Assembly: GCF_030418455.1 (NCBI RefSeq)
Contig: NZ_JAUHPW010000001.1
Coordinates: 496,001-560,000, forward strand
Direction: 5' to 3'
Length of the DNA stretch: 64,000 bases
From: Demequina litoralis
Lineage (GTDB): Bacteria > Actinomycetota > Actinomycetes > Actinomycetales > Demequinaceae
Shown here piece after piece: positions 1 to 8,717 of this stretch. How positions within the stretch are numbered: the stretch's first letter is position 1; each line of letters starts with the position of its first letter. A model generated the notes under the pieces. The model made no database searches. It had not been told where the DNA came from and saw only the letters and a list, made by a program, of their open reading frames with translations. The position numbers and the translations under genes were made by a program.

Positions 1-2
1 GC

Positions 3-614
3 CTCTACCGCCCGCAGCACGGCAGCATCCGCTTCGCCGGCCGGGAGATCGTGGGGCTCCCCCGCCACCGCATCGCGGCCCTGGGGATCGGGCGCACCTT
101 CCAGAACCTCGGCCTGCTGGCGAGCCGCACCGTGCTCGACAACGTGCTCGCCGGCGCGTACCACGCGACGCGGGGCGGCTGGTGGGCCACCGCGCTCGCC
201 CTGCCGAATGTCGCCCGCACCGAGCGGGCGACGCGGGAGCGTGCCCTCGACCTGCTCGCCGAGTTGTCGCTCGGGGACGTCGCGGGCGTGCCGGTCGGGA
301 CGCTCCCGTTCGGGACCCTCAAGCGCATCGAGCTCGCGCGCGCCCTCATCGCGAACCCCCGCCTCCTGCTGGTGGACGAGCCCGCCAACGGCCTCGTCCA
401 CGGAGAGGTCATGGAGCTCGGCGCCACCCTGCGGCGCCTCGCCGCCGAGCGGGGCGCCGCGATCCTGCTGGTCGAGCACCACATGGGGCTGGTGATGTCG
501 GTGAGCGACCGCGTGGCGGTGCTCGACTTCGGAAGGCTCATCGCGGAAGGCGACCCGCGCATCGTCGCGCGCGACCCGCAGGTCGTGGCCGCGTACCTGG
601 GGCGGGCGGCATGA
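3..614 (+). CDS. livG: Branched-chain amino acid ABC transporter ATP-binding protein LivG (5' end outside window)
   Basis: ATPase subunit of a LivFGHM-type importer, which hydrolyses ATP on the cytoplasmic face to drive uptake of branched-chain amino acids or related amides. The gene enters from the left edge in frame 3, so the N-terminus and Walker A are missing. What remains shows the family signature LPFGTLKRIELARAL, Walker B LLLVDEPANGL and the switch histidine in EHHMGLVMS, followed by the usual LivG ending (VAAYLG). Its stop overlaps the livF start as ATGA. The order livG-livF-livH-livM is one operon; no periplasmic-type binding protein (LivK) is visible, so it may lie upstream or elsewhere. 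True substrate cannot be told from the ATPase. Confidence 0.93.
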   Translation, partial: LYRPQHGSIRFAGREIVGLPRHRIAALGIGRTFQNLGLLASRTVLDNVLAGAYHATRGGWWATALALPNVARTERATRERALDLLAELSLGDVAGVPVGTLPFGTLKRIELARALIANPRLLLVDEPANGLVHGEVMELGATLRRLAAERGAAILLVEHHMGLVMSVSDRVAVLDFGRLIAEGDPRIVARDPQVVAAYLGRAA

Positions 615-1318
615 GCCTGCTCACGGTCGAGATCGCCGCCGCGGGGTACGGCCCCGCGACGGTGCTGCACGAGGTCGGGTTCGAGGTCGCGACCGGTGGT
701 CGCCTCGTGGTGCTCGGCGCCAACGGCGCCGGCAAGACGACGCTGCTGCGGACCATCTCGGGTCTCACCACGGTCGACGGGTCGATCCGGCTCGACGGGA
801 CCGAGCTGGTCGGCCTGGCCCCGCATCGCATCGCCGGGGCCGGCATCGCCCACGTCCCGCAGGGCCGCGGGACGTTCGGCGACCTCACGGTGCGGGAGAA
901 CCTCCTCGTGGGCGGCGCCACGCGACCCGGGCGTGCTGCGGCGGCCGATGCGGACCGCTGGATGGAGCGCTTCCCGCGGCTCGGCGAGCGCGCCGCACGC
1001 CCCGCCGCCGGGCTCAGCGGCGGGGAGCAGCAGCTCCTCGCGATCGCGCGGGCCCTCATGTCGACGCCCCGGCTGCTGCTGCTCGACGAGCCGTCGCTCG
1101 GCCTGGCGCCCAAGGTGACGTCCGAGCTCTTCTCCACGCTCGACGAGCTGTGCGGCGAGACCGGGACCGCGATGCTGCTCGTCGAGCAGAACGCGGAGCT
1201 GGCCCTGGGCATCGCCGAGACCGCCCTCGTGATCGAGAGCGGGCGCATCACCGTGCGGGGTTCCGCCGCGGAGCTCCGCGACAACGACGACGTGCGCCGG
1301 GCCTACCTGGGCGTGTGA
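611..1318 (+). CDS. livF: Branched-chain amino acid ABC transporter ATP-binding protein LivF
   Basis: Second ATPase of the importer (235 aa, normal for LivF). Walker A GANGAGKTT is near residues 36-44, the signature LSGGEQQLLAIARAL near 134, Walker B LLLLDEPSLGLAP near 155 and the H-loop in LVEQNAELAL. The AP after the Walker B and the short length are typical of LivF rather than LivG. I chose ATG at 611 because it overlaps the livG stop by 4 bp and gives the canonical MSLLTVEI start; the same frame stays open further upstream inside livG but that extension is Arg-rich shadow sequence. Translationally coupled to livG. Confidence 0.95.
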   Translation: MSLLTVEIAAAGYGPATVLHEVGFEVATGGRLVVLGANGAGKTTLLRTISGLTTVDGSIRLDGTELVGLAPHRIAGAGIAHVPQGRGTFGDLTVRENLLVGGATRPGRAAAADADRWMERFPRLGERAARPAAGLSGGEQQLLAIARALMSTPRLLLLDEPSLGLAPKVTSELFSTLDELCGETGTAMLLVEQNAELALGIAETALVIESGRITVRGSAAELRDNDDVRRAYLGV

Positions 1319-1331
1319 GAGGACGGCACCC

Positions 1332-2207
1332 ATGCTCCTGCAGCAGATCGCCGACGGCGTCGCGACCGGCGCCATCTACGGCGCGCTCGCGCTCGCGATC
1401 GTGCTCGTCTACCGCGCGTCGCGGACGCTCAACTTCGCGCAGGGCGAGCTCGCGCTCCTCGGCGCGTACGTGTCGTGGCAGCTCGTCGCCTGGGGCGTGC
1501 CGCTGTGGACGGCGCTCGCGATCTCGATGATCGCGCTCGGGGCGCTGTCCGCGGCGAGCGAGCGGGTCCTCGTCCGCCCGCTCGTGCGGCGACACCAGCC
1601 GCTGCCGCTCATCATCGTCACGCTGGGGCTGATGATCGCCCTCAACGCGGTCATCGGATGGGCGTGGACCTACCAGACCAAGGAGGTGCCCGCGCTGTTC
1701 GGCGAGGGCGCGGTCACGGTCGCGGGCATCGCCCTGTCCCGGCAGGACCTCGGGATCGCGGCCACCGTGCTCGTGGTCGCGATCGGGCTCGGGCTGCTGT
1801 TCGAGCGCACCCGGGCGGGCCTGCGCATGAGGGCCGCGATCTCCGCGCCGGAGTCCGCCGAGCTGTCGGGCATCTCCACCGGCCGCACCATGACCGCGGG
1901 CTGGGCGATCGCGGGCGCGGTCGGCGCGCTCGCGGGCACCCTCATCGCCCCGGAGCTGTTCCTCCATCCCGGGATGATGGCGCCGGTGCTGCTGTACGCC
2001 TTCGCCGCCGCGACCCTCGGGGGGCTCGAGTCCCCGCCTGGCGCGCTGGTCGGCGGGATCGCGGTGGGCGTCGTCGAGAACCTCGCGGGCAGCTACCTCC
2101 CCCACGGATCGGACTTCAAGCAGGTGGTCGCCCTCGTCATCATCGTGGCGGTGCTCCTCGTGCGGCCGCAGGGCATGTTCGGACGCAGGGAGGTGGTGCG
2201 CGTATGA
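1332..2207 (+). CDS. livH: Branched-chain amino acid ABC transporter permease LivH
   Basis: Integral membrane permease of the Liv importer, 291 aa. The N-terminus LLQQIADGVATGAIYGALAL and the YRASRTLNFAQGELALLGAY motif (residues about 28-47) are LivH hallmarks; about eight hydrophobic helices follow. The E-x-A-L-x-G-type coupling helix appears as SAPESAELSGISTGRT. It begins 13 bp after livF with a GAGAGGA-like ribosome site and ends in an ATGA overlap with livM, so it is in the same operon. With LivM it forms the heterodimeric channel. Assignment is secure at family level; substrate is inferred. Confidence 0.95.
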   Translation: MLLQQIADGVATGAIYGALALAIVLVYRASRTLNFAQGELALLGAYVSWQLVAWGVPLWTALAISMIALGALSAASERVLVRPLVRRHQPLPLIIVTLGLMIALNAVIGWAWTYQTKEVPALFGEGAVTVAGIALSRQDLGIAATVLVVAIGLGLLFERTRAGLRMRAAISAPESAELSGISTGRTMTAGWAIAGAVGALAGTLIAPELFLHPGMMAPVLLYAFAAATLGGLESPPGALVGGIAVGVVENLAGSYLPHGSDFKQVVALVIIVAVLLVRPQGMFGRREVVRV

Positions 2208-3271
2208 CCGCGACGACGACCAGGGCCTCGACGGCACGCAGCGGTCGCGAGCGCGGACGCTCCCGGGACTCGCTGGCGGCGTGGCTGCGGAGGCCGCGCC
2301 CGCCGCTGGCGCCCCCGCGCTGGCTGGCGGTGCTGGCGACCGCGGCCGGCGCGATCGCGCTCGCGGTGGTGCCGCTCGTCAACCCCAGCTACATCAACCT
2401 GACCCTCACGCTCGTCATGATCTGGACGATCGTGGGCCTGGGGCTCAACCTCCTCGTGGGATTCGGCGGGCAGGTGTCGCTCGGCCACTCCGCGTTCTTC
2501 GCGATCGGCGCGTACGCGGTCGCCGTCGGCGGAGCCGCAGGCCTGCCCCATCCCGCGACGCTCGCGGGCGCGGCGGTGGTGCCCTTCGTGGTCGGGTACC
2601 TGGTCGGCCTTCCCGCGCTGCGCCTGCACGGGCTGCAGCTGGGCCTCGTCACCCTCGCGATGGCGATGGCCACACCCGCGGCCATCCGCGCCCTCGAGCC
2701 GCTCACCCAGGGCAGCCGCGGCATCGCGATCGACGGCTCGCCCCCCGCGTGGGTGCCGCTCGCGCACGACCAGTGGGTCTACTACCTCGCGCTCGCCCTC
2801 GCGACCGTCGCCTACGTGGTGACCAGGCGTCTCGCGCGCGGGCGCCTCGGGCGGTCGTTCGTCGCGGTGCGCGACGCCGAGGTCGTGGCCGAGACCCTCG
2901 GGGTCGACGTGTGGCACACCAAGACCCGGCTGTTCGCGGCGTCCGCGGCGTACGCGGGCGTGGCCGGCGGGCTCTACGCGATGCTGCTCGAGTTCATCGG
3001 GCCCGAGAACTTCAGCCTCACGCTGTCGATCTCGTTCGTCACGCTCATCGTGGTGGGCGGGCTCGCCACGGTCCCGGGCGCCGTGCTCGGCGCGCTGTTC
3101 GTGCAGTACGTCCCGACGCTCACCTCGAGCATCAGCCCCGCGGCGACGGGAGCCGCCTACGGTGTGGTGCTCATCCTCTTCGCCTTCTTCGTGCCCTTCG
3201 GGCTCGTCGGGCTCGCGCGCGCGGCGCTGGGACGCATCGTCGCGCGCCTGCCCGGTGCCCGCGGGACCTAG
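2204..3271 (+). CDS. livM: Branched-chain amino acid ABC transporter permease LivM
   Basis: Partner permease of LivH, 355 aa. After a basic N-terminal tail (about 40 residues rich in Arg, Ser and Thr) come the hydrophobic helices and the LivM signature LNLLVGFGGQVSLGHSAFFAIGA split around residues 80-102. The C-terminal half carries the VRDAEVVAETLGVDV coupling loop and a VVGGLATVPGAVLGALF helix typical of LivM. Start at 2204 gives a 4-bp overlap with livH. It ends 63 bp before the convergent TetR gene, with a hairpin between them. The long charged N-terminal tail is longer than in enterobacterial LivM, but such tails are common in actinobacterial permeases. Confidence 0.95.
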   Translation: MTATTTRASTARSGRERGRSRDSLAAWLRRPRPPLAPPRWLAVLATAAGAIALAVVPLVNPSYINLTLTLVMIWTIVGLGLNLLVGFGGQVSLGHSAFFAIGAYAVAVGGAAGLPHPATLAGAAVVPFVVGYLVGLPALRLHGLQLGLVTLAMAMATPAAIRALEPLTQGSRGIAIDGSPPAWVPLAHDQWVYYLALALATVAYVVTRRLARGRLGRSFVAVRDAEVVAETLGVDVWHTKTRLFAASAAYAGVAGGLYAMLLEFIGPENFSLTLSISFVTLIVVGGLATVPGAVLGALFVQYVPTLTSSISPAATGAAYGVVLILFAFFVPFGLVGLARAALGRIVARLPGARGT

Positions 3272-3280
3272 GCGACGGGT

Positions 3281-3315
3281 GGAGCCGGCTGCGGGCGACA
3301 GGCCCGGCCGGCTCC
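3281..3315. terminator. Hairpin terminator between convergent livM and TetR genes
   Basis: GGAGCCGGC at 3281-3289 pairs perfectly with GCCGGCTCC at 3307-3315 (9-bp stem, 17-nt loop that can fold further). It sits between two genes that end toward each other, so it can serve both directions. No U-run follows on either side, as is usual in very high-GC genomes. Confidence 0.6.
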
Positions 3316-3333
3316 TCCCCCGCCGCCGCGGGA

Positions 3334-3960
3334 CTACTCGGCGGCGGCGCCGTGCCGCACCATCGCCTGGGCCGTGGCGACGAGCTCGTCGAGCGACCGG
3401 GTGCGGGGGTTCCACCACTCCACCACCCAGTTCATCGCACCGAGCAGGAGCAGCCGGAAGACGTTGATGTCGAGGTCCGCGCGGATCTCGCCCGCCTGCT
3501 GCGCCGCGGCGAAGAGGTCGCGCCACAGGCGGCTGTAGAGCGCCTCCTCGGCGGCGGGCCGCACGCGGAGCTGCTCGGGCACGTGGCCGGCGTTGCGGAT
3601 CGAGGCGGTCGCGTAGTCGGACAGCTGGAGCTCGAAGCGCAGGTGAGCGTCGACCGCGACCATGAGGCGGTCCATGTGCGAGGACTCCGGCGGGAGCGCC
3701 TCGAGCACCTCCGCGACATGCGTGCGCACGAGGTGGGCACCCACCCACATGACCTCCTCGACGAGCTCGTCGCGCGACGAGAAGTAGTAGTAGATGGCCG
3801 GCGCCTGCACACCCGCGACGGCGGCGACATCCGTGAGACGGGTGCCCGCGTAGCCCTTGCGCGACAGCACCTCGGCCGCGGCGTCGAGGATGCGCTGCCG
3901 GGTCTGCGCCGACTTCGGTGTCGGATGTCCGGCCTCGGCCTCGGTCACTTTCGCCTCCAT
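3334..3960 (-). CDS. TetR/AcrR family transcriptional regulator
   Basis: 208-aa one-component repressor. Residues about 20-65 form the TetR HTH: TRQRILDAAAEVLSRKGYAG, then DVAAVAGVQAPAIYYYFSSR, ending in the conserved YYYFSS recognition helix; the rest is an all-helical ligand-binding domain. Divergent from the aldehyde dehydrogenase gene (start 4066) across about 105 bp that holds two inverted repeats, one touching this gene's own start. I infer that it represses itself and the dehydrogenase, with a fatty acyl or aldehyde ligand suggested only by the neighbourhood. It could instead control the liv operon, with which it converges. Confidence 0.9.
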   Translation of the reverse strand: MEAKVTEAEAGHPTPKSAQTRQRILDAAAEVLSRKGYAGTRLTDVAAVAGVQAPAIYYYFSSRDELVEEVMWVGAHLVRTHVAEVLEALPPESSHMDRLMVAVDAHLRFELQLSDYATASIRNAGHVPEQLRVRPAAEEALYSRLWRDLFAAAQQAGEIRADLDINVFRLLLLGAMNWVVEWWNPRTRSLDELVATAQAMVRHGAAAE

Positions 3961-3962
3961 GA

Positions 3963-3980
3963 TTCTAAATCATATTAGAT
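3963..3980. promoter_or_regulatory. Candidate TetR operator, inverted repeat TCTAA-N6-TTAGA
   Basis: TCTAAATCATATTAGA (3965-3980 with flanking A/T) is an interrupted palindrome in an AT-rich patch just upstream of the TetR start codon at 3960. Its size and place fit autoregulation; the patch also probably includes a -10 element. Seen directly; function inferred. Confidence 0.5.
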
Positions 3981-4017
3981 TTACCCTTGCGGAAGGCAAG
4001 ACCCCCCGCCTAGCATG

Positions 4018-4033
4018 TGAAGCGCGATTCACT
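4018..4033. promoter_or_regulatory. Candidate operator, inverted repeat GTGAA-N6-TTCAC
   Basis: GTGAAGCGCGATTCAC is an interrupted palindrome 33 bp before the aldehyde dehydrogenase start. Half-sites differ from the 3965-3980 repeat, so a second regulator is possible. The GTGAATCGTGA stretch at 7005-7015 before the acyl-CoA synthetase resembles one arm of it. Confidence 0.4.
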
Positions 4034-4065
4034 TGACTGCTCAACGGAGAGTAGGAGACCCGGCG

Positions 4066-5580
4066 ATGACACTTGTGGACCAGACCGAGCCCGCCGCACA
4101 GATGACCACCCGCAACCCCGTCGACGGCTCCGCCGTCGCGACGTACCCCGTCGCGGGCGCGGCGGAGGTCGCGGCCACCGTGGCGCGCGCCCGCGCCGGC
4201 GCCGAGTGGTGGCGCGGGCTGTCCTTCGCGGACCGGCGCGCGCACCTGCTGCACTGGAAGTCGGCGATCGCCCAGCGGGCCGACGAGCTCGCGAGCGTGA
4301 TCGCCGCGGAGACGGGCAAGCCGCACGGCGACGCCGTGCTCGAGGTCATGCTCACCCTCGGCCACCTCGACTGGGCGGCCAAGCACGCCAAGGCCACGCT
4401 CAAGCGCCGCAAGGTCAAGGCGGGGCTGGTCAACTACAACCAGCACGCCACCGTCGGCTACGAGCCCTACGGGGTCGTCGGCGTCATCGGCCCCTGGAAC
4501 TACCCGTTCTACACGCCCATGGGGTCGATCTCGTACGCGCTCGCGGCCGGCAACGCCGTGGTGTTCAAGCCGAGCGAGCTCACCCCGGGACCGGCGGCCT
4601 GGATCGCCGAGCGGTGGGCCGAGACCGTCGGGCACGACGTCCTCACGGCCGTCACGGGCGACCGGGGCACCGGCGCCGCGCTCGTGGCGGCGGACGTCGA
4701 CAAGATCGCGTTCACCGGCTCCACCGCGACCGCCAAGAAGGTGATGGCCGCCGCGGCCGAGCGGCTCACCCCGATCGTCGCGGAGTGCGGCGGCTCGGAC
4801 GCGCTGCTCGTGGCCGCGGACGCGGACCTCGACGCCGCCGCCGACTTCATCGTGTTCGGAGGCATGGGCAACAGCGGCCAGACCTGCGCGGGCGTCGAGC
4901 GCGTGTACGTCGTCGAGTCGGTGCGCGAGACGCTCGTCTCCAAGGTGGTCGACCGCGCACGCCGGCTCCGCACCGAGGGCGCGGACGCGCAGTACGGCCC
5001 CATGACGCTCCCGTCGCAGGTGGACGTCGTGCGCCGGCACGTGGACGATGCGATGCGCTCGGGCACCGTCGTGCTCGGCGGCGCGGACAGCTTCCGCGGC
5101 CGAGTCATCGCACCCATCGTCGTCACCGACGTCGACGAGCGCTCCGACGCGGTCCAGGAGGAGACCTTCGGCCCGCTCGTCATCATCAACCCCGTGGCCT
5201 CGCTCGACGAGGCGGTGCGCCGCGCGAACGCGACCGCGTACGGCCTGACCGCAGCCGTGTTCACGCGCGACACCGCGGCGGCGAACCGCGCGGCGGCCGC
5301 GCTCCACGTCGGGGCGGTGTCGATCAACTCGGTGCTCGGCTTCGCGGGCGTCGCCGCGCTCCCCTTCGGCGGCGTCAAGGGATCGGGGTTCGGCCGCATC
5401 CATGGCGCGGACGGGCTCCGCGAGTTCAGCGTGGTCAAGTCGATCGCGCGGCAGACCCGCAAGGCGGCGCTCAACCTGCTCACCATGGACCGCACCGAGA
5501 AGGACATGCACACGGCGGCCAAGATGATCCCGATGCTGCACGGGCGCTCCAAGCCGCCGCGCCACTCGACGGCCGGCTAG
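4066..5580 (+). CDS. NAD(P)-dependent aldehyde dehydrogenase
   Basis: 504-aa aldehyde dehydrogenase oxidising an aldehyde to its acid in the cytoplasm. Visible motifs in order: GPWNYPF and FKPSELTPG (cofactor pocket), FTGSTATAKKV (dinucleotide loop), the general-base Glu in VAECGGSDALL (about E240), the nucleophile in NSGQTCAGVERVY (about C274) and PFGGVKGSGFGRIHG near the end. Layout fits the class-3/succinate-semialdehyde or fatty/aromatic aldehyde branch. I chose ATG at 4066 because AGGAGA lies 9-14 nt ahead; an in-frame GTG or ATG further up (4033) lacks a ribosome site. Divergent from a TetR gene and followed by a fatty acid regulator and acyl-CoA synthetase, suggesting fatty aldehyde or alkanal turnover, which is inference. 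Confidence 0.93.
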   Translation: MTLVDQTEPAAQMTTRNPVDGSAVATYPVAGAAEVAATVARARAGAEWWRGLSFADRRAHLLHWKSAIAQRADELASVIAAETGKPHGDAVLEVMLTLGHLDWAAKHAKATLKRRKVKAGLVNYNQHATVGYEPYGVVGVIGPWNYPFYTPMGSISYALAAGNAVVFKPSELTPGPAAWIAERWAETVGHDVLTAVTGDRGTGAALVAADVDKIAFTGSTATAKKVMAAAAERLTPIVAECGGSDALLVAADADLDAAADFIVFGGMGNSGQTCAGVERVYVVESVRETLVSKVVDRARRLRTEGADAQYGPMTLPSQVDVVRRHVDDAMRSGTVVLGGADSFRGRVIAPIVVTDVDERSDAVQEETFGPLVIINPVASLDEAVRRANATAYGLTAAVFTRDTAAANRAAAALHVGAVSINSVLGFAGVAALPFGGVKGSGFGRIHGADGLREFSVVKSIARQTRKAALNLLTMDRTEKDMHTAAKMIPMLHGRSKPPRHSTAG

Positions 5581-5595
5581 GAGCCACGCCCGCCC

Positions 5596-5647
5596 ACCGA
5601 CCGCCGTCTCCCCGCCGCCTCCTCGCTGCGGGTAGGCGGCGGTCGGT
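5596..5647. terminator. Hairpin terminator between aldehyde dehydrogenase and double TetR genes
   Basis: ACCGACCGCCG at 5596-5606 pairs with CGGCGGTCGGT at 5637-5647 (11 bp; the 30-nt interval holds further G/C pairing). It lies 15 bp after the dehydrogenase stop and before the convergent TetR stop at 5750. A GGACGATGCG copy follows at 5689-5698. Confidence 0.6.
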
Positions 5648-5749
5648 CTCGCGAGGCCGCAGCGCCGCAGCGGCAGGGCGTGCCAGCCGGACGATGCGCC
5701 GGCGACGCCGCGCCTGCCGCGGCGAGCGGGGCGATCCGGGGGTGGGCGG

Positions 5750-6937
5750 CTACACCCCGAGCACGGCCTCGAGCACCGGCGCGATCCACGCCTTCGCGAC
5801 CGGCGCCGGGCTGCGCCGCAGCGCGACGCTGAGGTCCGCGACCACGTTGAAGGCCGCATGCACCAGGCACCGCGCCTCGCGCGGCTCCAGCTCCGGCCGC
5901 ACGCGCGCGAGCAGCTCGACCCAGTCGTCCACGTGCGCACGCTGGACACGGCGCAGGCGCCGCTGATCCTCCTCCTCGAGGGCGCCCACGTCCGCCGCAT
6001 ACACGTCCATGAGGTCGCGGTCCTCGACCGCGAAGCGGATGTAGGCGGTCTCGAGGATCCGGAGCGCCTCGCGGGGCTCCTCGTGACCGAGCGCGTCCTC
6101 GGCGGCCGCGTCGAGCGCCGCCGCGGCGCGCCCGCACGCGGTGAGCAGGATCTCGGCCTTGCCGCCGAAGTGGCGGTACACGCCGGACGGGGTGAGATCC
6201 ACGGCCGCGGCGATCTCCTCGATCGTGACGTCGTGGTAGCCGCGCTCCGCGAACAGCGCGATGCCCGCCTGCGTGAGCTGGTCCTTGCGCCGACGCGGCC
6301 GGGCCGGCTCCTCCCCCGCCTCCGCCGCCTCGGGCGCCGGGAGCTCGACCGCCATGAGGACCCGGAGCGCCGCCTCGTGCACGAGCGCACGGAGCGCCGC
6401 GACGGGGATCGCGGTGCGGTGCGTCGTCACGCTCGCGATCGCGCTGAGCGCCGCGAGCGCGGTGAGGTCGAGCGTGGCGGGGTCGAGCGTGGGCCGCAGC
6501 ACGGCGGCGGGCTCGTCGAGGCGGCGACGCAGACCGGCGAACTCGTCGCGCAGCGCGTGACGGTCGTCGGGCCGGAGGTAGCGGCTCTCCCACCGGTAGA
6601 TGCCGCCGGTCGCCCTCATCGCGATGGTCGCCCCGGCGAAGGCCTCGAGCAGCGCGTCGACGGCTACGCGCGCCGCCTCCGGCGTGGGCTCCGCCATGGG
6701 CGGCACGTCCTGGGTGGCGTCGTGGAGACGCCCCACCAGCCCGAGCGCGACCTCCCGGAAGAGGTCGTACTTGTTGTCGAAGTGCCGGTACAGCGCCGCG
6801 GCGGAGATCCCGACCTCGCGCGCGACGTCCTGCATCGCGACCCGGTGGTAGCCCCGTTCCGCGAAGAGCGCGGCCGCGGCGGCCTCGATCACCTGCCTGC
6901 GGTCGCGCGGGCGCCGCCTCACCGGCTCCGTCGCCAT
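5750..6937 (-). CDS. Fused double TetR-family regulator
   Basis: 395-aa protein made of two TetR units in one chain, about twice the usual 190-220 aa. The first HTH is at residues about 15-60 (EAAAAALFAERGYHRVAMQD, ending ALYRHFDNKY); the second at about 212-260 (AGIALFAERGYHDVTIEEI, ending GVYRHFGGKAE). Each is followed by a helical ligand-type domain, so one chain could mimic a TetR dimer. ATG at 6937 puts the first HTH where TetR proteins usually have it; GTG at 6949 is an alternative. Divergent from the acyl-CoA synthetase with about 180 bp between, and probably its regulator. Duplications of this type occur in actinobacteria, but which ligand it senses is unknown. Confidence 0.88.
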   Translation of the reverse strand: MATEPVRRRPRDRRQVIEAAAAALFAERGYHRVAMQDVAREVGISAAALYRHFDNKYDLFREVALGLVGRLHDATQDVPPMAEPTPEAARVAVDALLEAFAGATIAMRATGGIYRWESRYLRPDDRHALRDEFAGLRRRLDEPAAVLRPTLDPATLDLTALAALSAIASVTTHRTAIPVAALRALVHEAALRVLMAVELPAPEAAEAGEEPARPRRRKDQLTQAGIALFAERGYHDVTIEEIAAAVDLTPSGVYRHFGGKAEILLTACGRAAAALDAAAEDALGHEEPREALRILETAYIRFAVEDRDLMDVYAADVGALEEEDQRRLRRVQRAHVDDWVELLARVRPELEPREARCLVHAAFNVVADLSVALRRSPAPVAKAWIAPVLEAVLGV

Positions 6938-7001
6938 CGTCTCGCTCACGCTGGTCACACTAACGCCCGCGCGGCTCGCCGCGGAAGCGGGTAGCGCAAG
7001 A

Positions 7002-7021
7002 ATGTGAATCGTGAGTAACAT
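7002..7021. promoter_or_regulatory. Candidate operator between double TetR and acyl-CoA synthetase
   Basis: ATGTGAATCGTGAGTAACAT is an imperfect palindrome (ATGT/ACAT outer arms) in the only AT-rich patch of this divergent intergenic region. Position fits binding by the double TetR. Weak evidence: arms are only partly symmetric. Confidence 0.35.
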
Positions 7022-7117
7022 GCTGCTAGCTGGTCCCCGGAACGGCCGGCAGCGAAGGACGGGTGACGGCAAGGGCGCCGTCAGCCGGAGAGCTCGACGT
7101 ACGAAGAGGTGCATGTC

Positions 7118-8695
7118 ATGAGCGAGGCCACGCACGGCATCCCCGCGGGGGTGCGCCGCAACCACTGGATGAACCAGGTCCTCACGCACGCCGCGATGAG
7201 GCCCGACGCGACGGCGTTCAAGCATCGCGGGGAGGTGACGACGTGGAGCGGCGTCGCCGCGCACATGGACACGCTCGCCGCGGCCCTGCAGCGCCGCGGC
7301 GTCGGCTTCGGCGACCGCGTGCTCATGCTCACCCTCAACCACACGCTCGTGATCGAGACCGTGTTCGCGATCAACCGGCTCGGCGCGATCGCCGTGCCGA
7401 TGAACGTGCGCCTGTCCCCCGCCGAGCTCGCGTACATCATCGACGACGCCGACGGCGACGTCGTCGTGGTGGACCAGCCGCTCGTGCCGCTCATCGCGGC
7501 GGCGCAGCAGGCCACGTCCCGCCTCAAGCGCATCATCGTCATCGGCGAGGCGGGAGAGGGCCAGGAGCCCATCTCGGCGCTGCTCGCGGAGCCCTCCGAC
7601 GGGTTCGAGGCCCCCGACGTCCCCGAGGACTCGCCGTGCCTCATCATGTACACGTCCGGCACCACCGGCCGCCCCAAGGGCGCGATGCTCGACCACCTCA
7701 ACATGGCCGCGCAGTCGCTCACGGTGATCCGCGTCAACAGCATCTTCGACGAGCGCGACGTCTCCTTCCTCACCGCCCCGCTGTTCCACATCGCGGGCCT
7801 GGGGTCGATCGGCGCGAACTTCATCGTCGGCATCCCGACGGTGCTCCATCCCCTGGGCGCGTTCAACCCGGAGGAGATCGTCGACGCCTGGGAGCGCGAG
7901 GGCGCCACCATCGTCTTCAACGTCCCGCAGCAGTGGCAGGCGATCTGCGCGGTGCCCGGCATCCGCGAGCGCGACCTCAAGCTCCGCGTCATCAGCTGGG
8001 GCGCCGCGCCGGCCTCCGACACCCTGCTGCGCACCATGTCGGACACCTTCCCCGACGCGCTCAACGTGGCCGTGTTCGGCCAGACCGAGATGTCCCCCAT
8101 CACCTGCGCGCTGCGCGGCGAGGACGCGATCCACAAGCTCGGCTCGGTCGGGCGACCCGTGGTGACGGTCCAGCACCGCATCGTCGACGCGGACTTCAAC
8201 GACGTCGCCCCGGGCGAGGTGGGCGAGATCGTCTACCGCGGCCCCAACCTCATGCAGGGCTACTGGCGCAAGCCGGAGGAGACCGCGAAGGCCTTCGAGA
8301 ACGGCTGGTTCCACTCCGGCGACCTCGTGAAGCAGGACGCGGACGGCTTCGTCTGGGTGGTCGACCGCCTCAAGGACATGATCATCTCGGGCGGCGAGAA
8401 CGTGTACTGCGCCGAGGTCGAGAACGCGCTGTTCGCCCACCCCAAGATCGTCGAGGCGGCCGTCTACGGGCGCGCGGACGAGCGCTGGGGCGAGGTGCCC
8501 GTCGCCGCCGTGGTGCTCAAGCCCGGCGAGACGCTCGACGTCACCGAGCTCCAGGCGTGGCTCGGCGACCGCCTCGCGCGCTTCAAGCAGCCCAAGGACG
8601 TCGTGCCGATCGAGGCCCTTCCGCGCAACGCGGCGGGCAAGGTCAACAAGGTCGCGCTGCGGGAGGCCGACCGCGCCGCCGTGCCGGTGTCGTAG
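7118..8695 (+). CDS. Fatty acyl-CoA synthetase (AMP-forming)
   Basis: 525-aa member of the ANL superfamily, activating a carboxylic acid to acyl-AMP and then acyl-CoA. The phosphate-binding loop MYTSGTTGRPKGAML lies at about 175-190, SWGAAPASD and GQTEMSP follow, then GWFHSGDLVKQDADGFVWVV, DMIISGGENVYCAEVEN and the catalytic Lys in PRNAAGKVNKVALRE near 505. A GTG nine bases upstream (7109) is possible, but GAAGAGG at 7103-7109 is an ideal Shine-Dalgarno for ATG at 7118. Followed after 22 bp by a thioesterase and divergent from the double TetR. Likely acts on medium- or long-chain fatty acids (FadD-like); chain length is not readable. Confidence 0.93.
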   Translation: MSEATHGIPAGVRRNHWMNQVLTHAAMRPDATAFKHRGEVTTWSGVAAHMDTLAAALQRRGVGFGDRVLMLTLNHTLVIETVFAINRLGAIAVPMNVRLSPAELAYIIDDADGDVVVVDQPLVPLIAAAQQATSRLKRIIVIGEAGEGQEPISALLAEPSDGFEAPDVPEDSPCLIMYTSGTTGRPKGAMLDHLNMAAQSLTVIRVNSIFDERDVSFLTAPLFHIAGLGSIGANFIVGIPTVLHPLGAFNPEEIVDAWEREGATIVFNVPQQWQAICAVPGIRERDLKLRVISWGAAPASDTLLRTMSDTFPDALNVAVFGQTEMSPITCALRGEDAIHKLGSVGRPVVTVQHRIVDADFNDVAPGEVGEIVYRGPNLMQGYWRKPEETAKAFENGWFHSGDLVKQDADGFVWVVDRLKDMIISGGENVYCAEVENALFAHPKIVEAAVYGRADERWGEVPVAAVVLKPGETLDVTELQAWLGDRLARFKQPKDVVPIEALPRNAAGKVNKVALREADRAAVPVS

Positions 8696-8717
8696 CGACG
8701 ATGCGGCGGGCAGCGAC

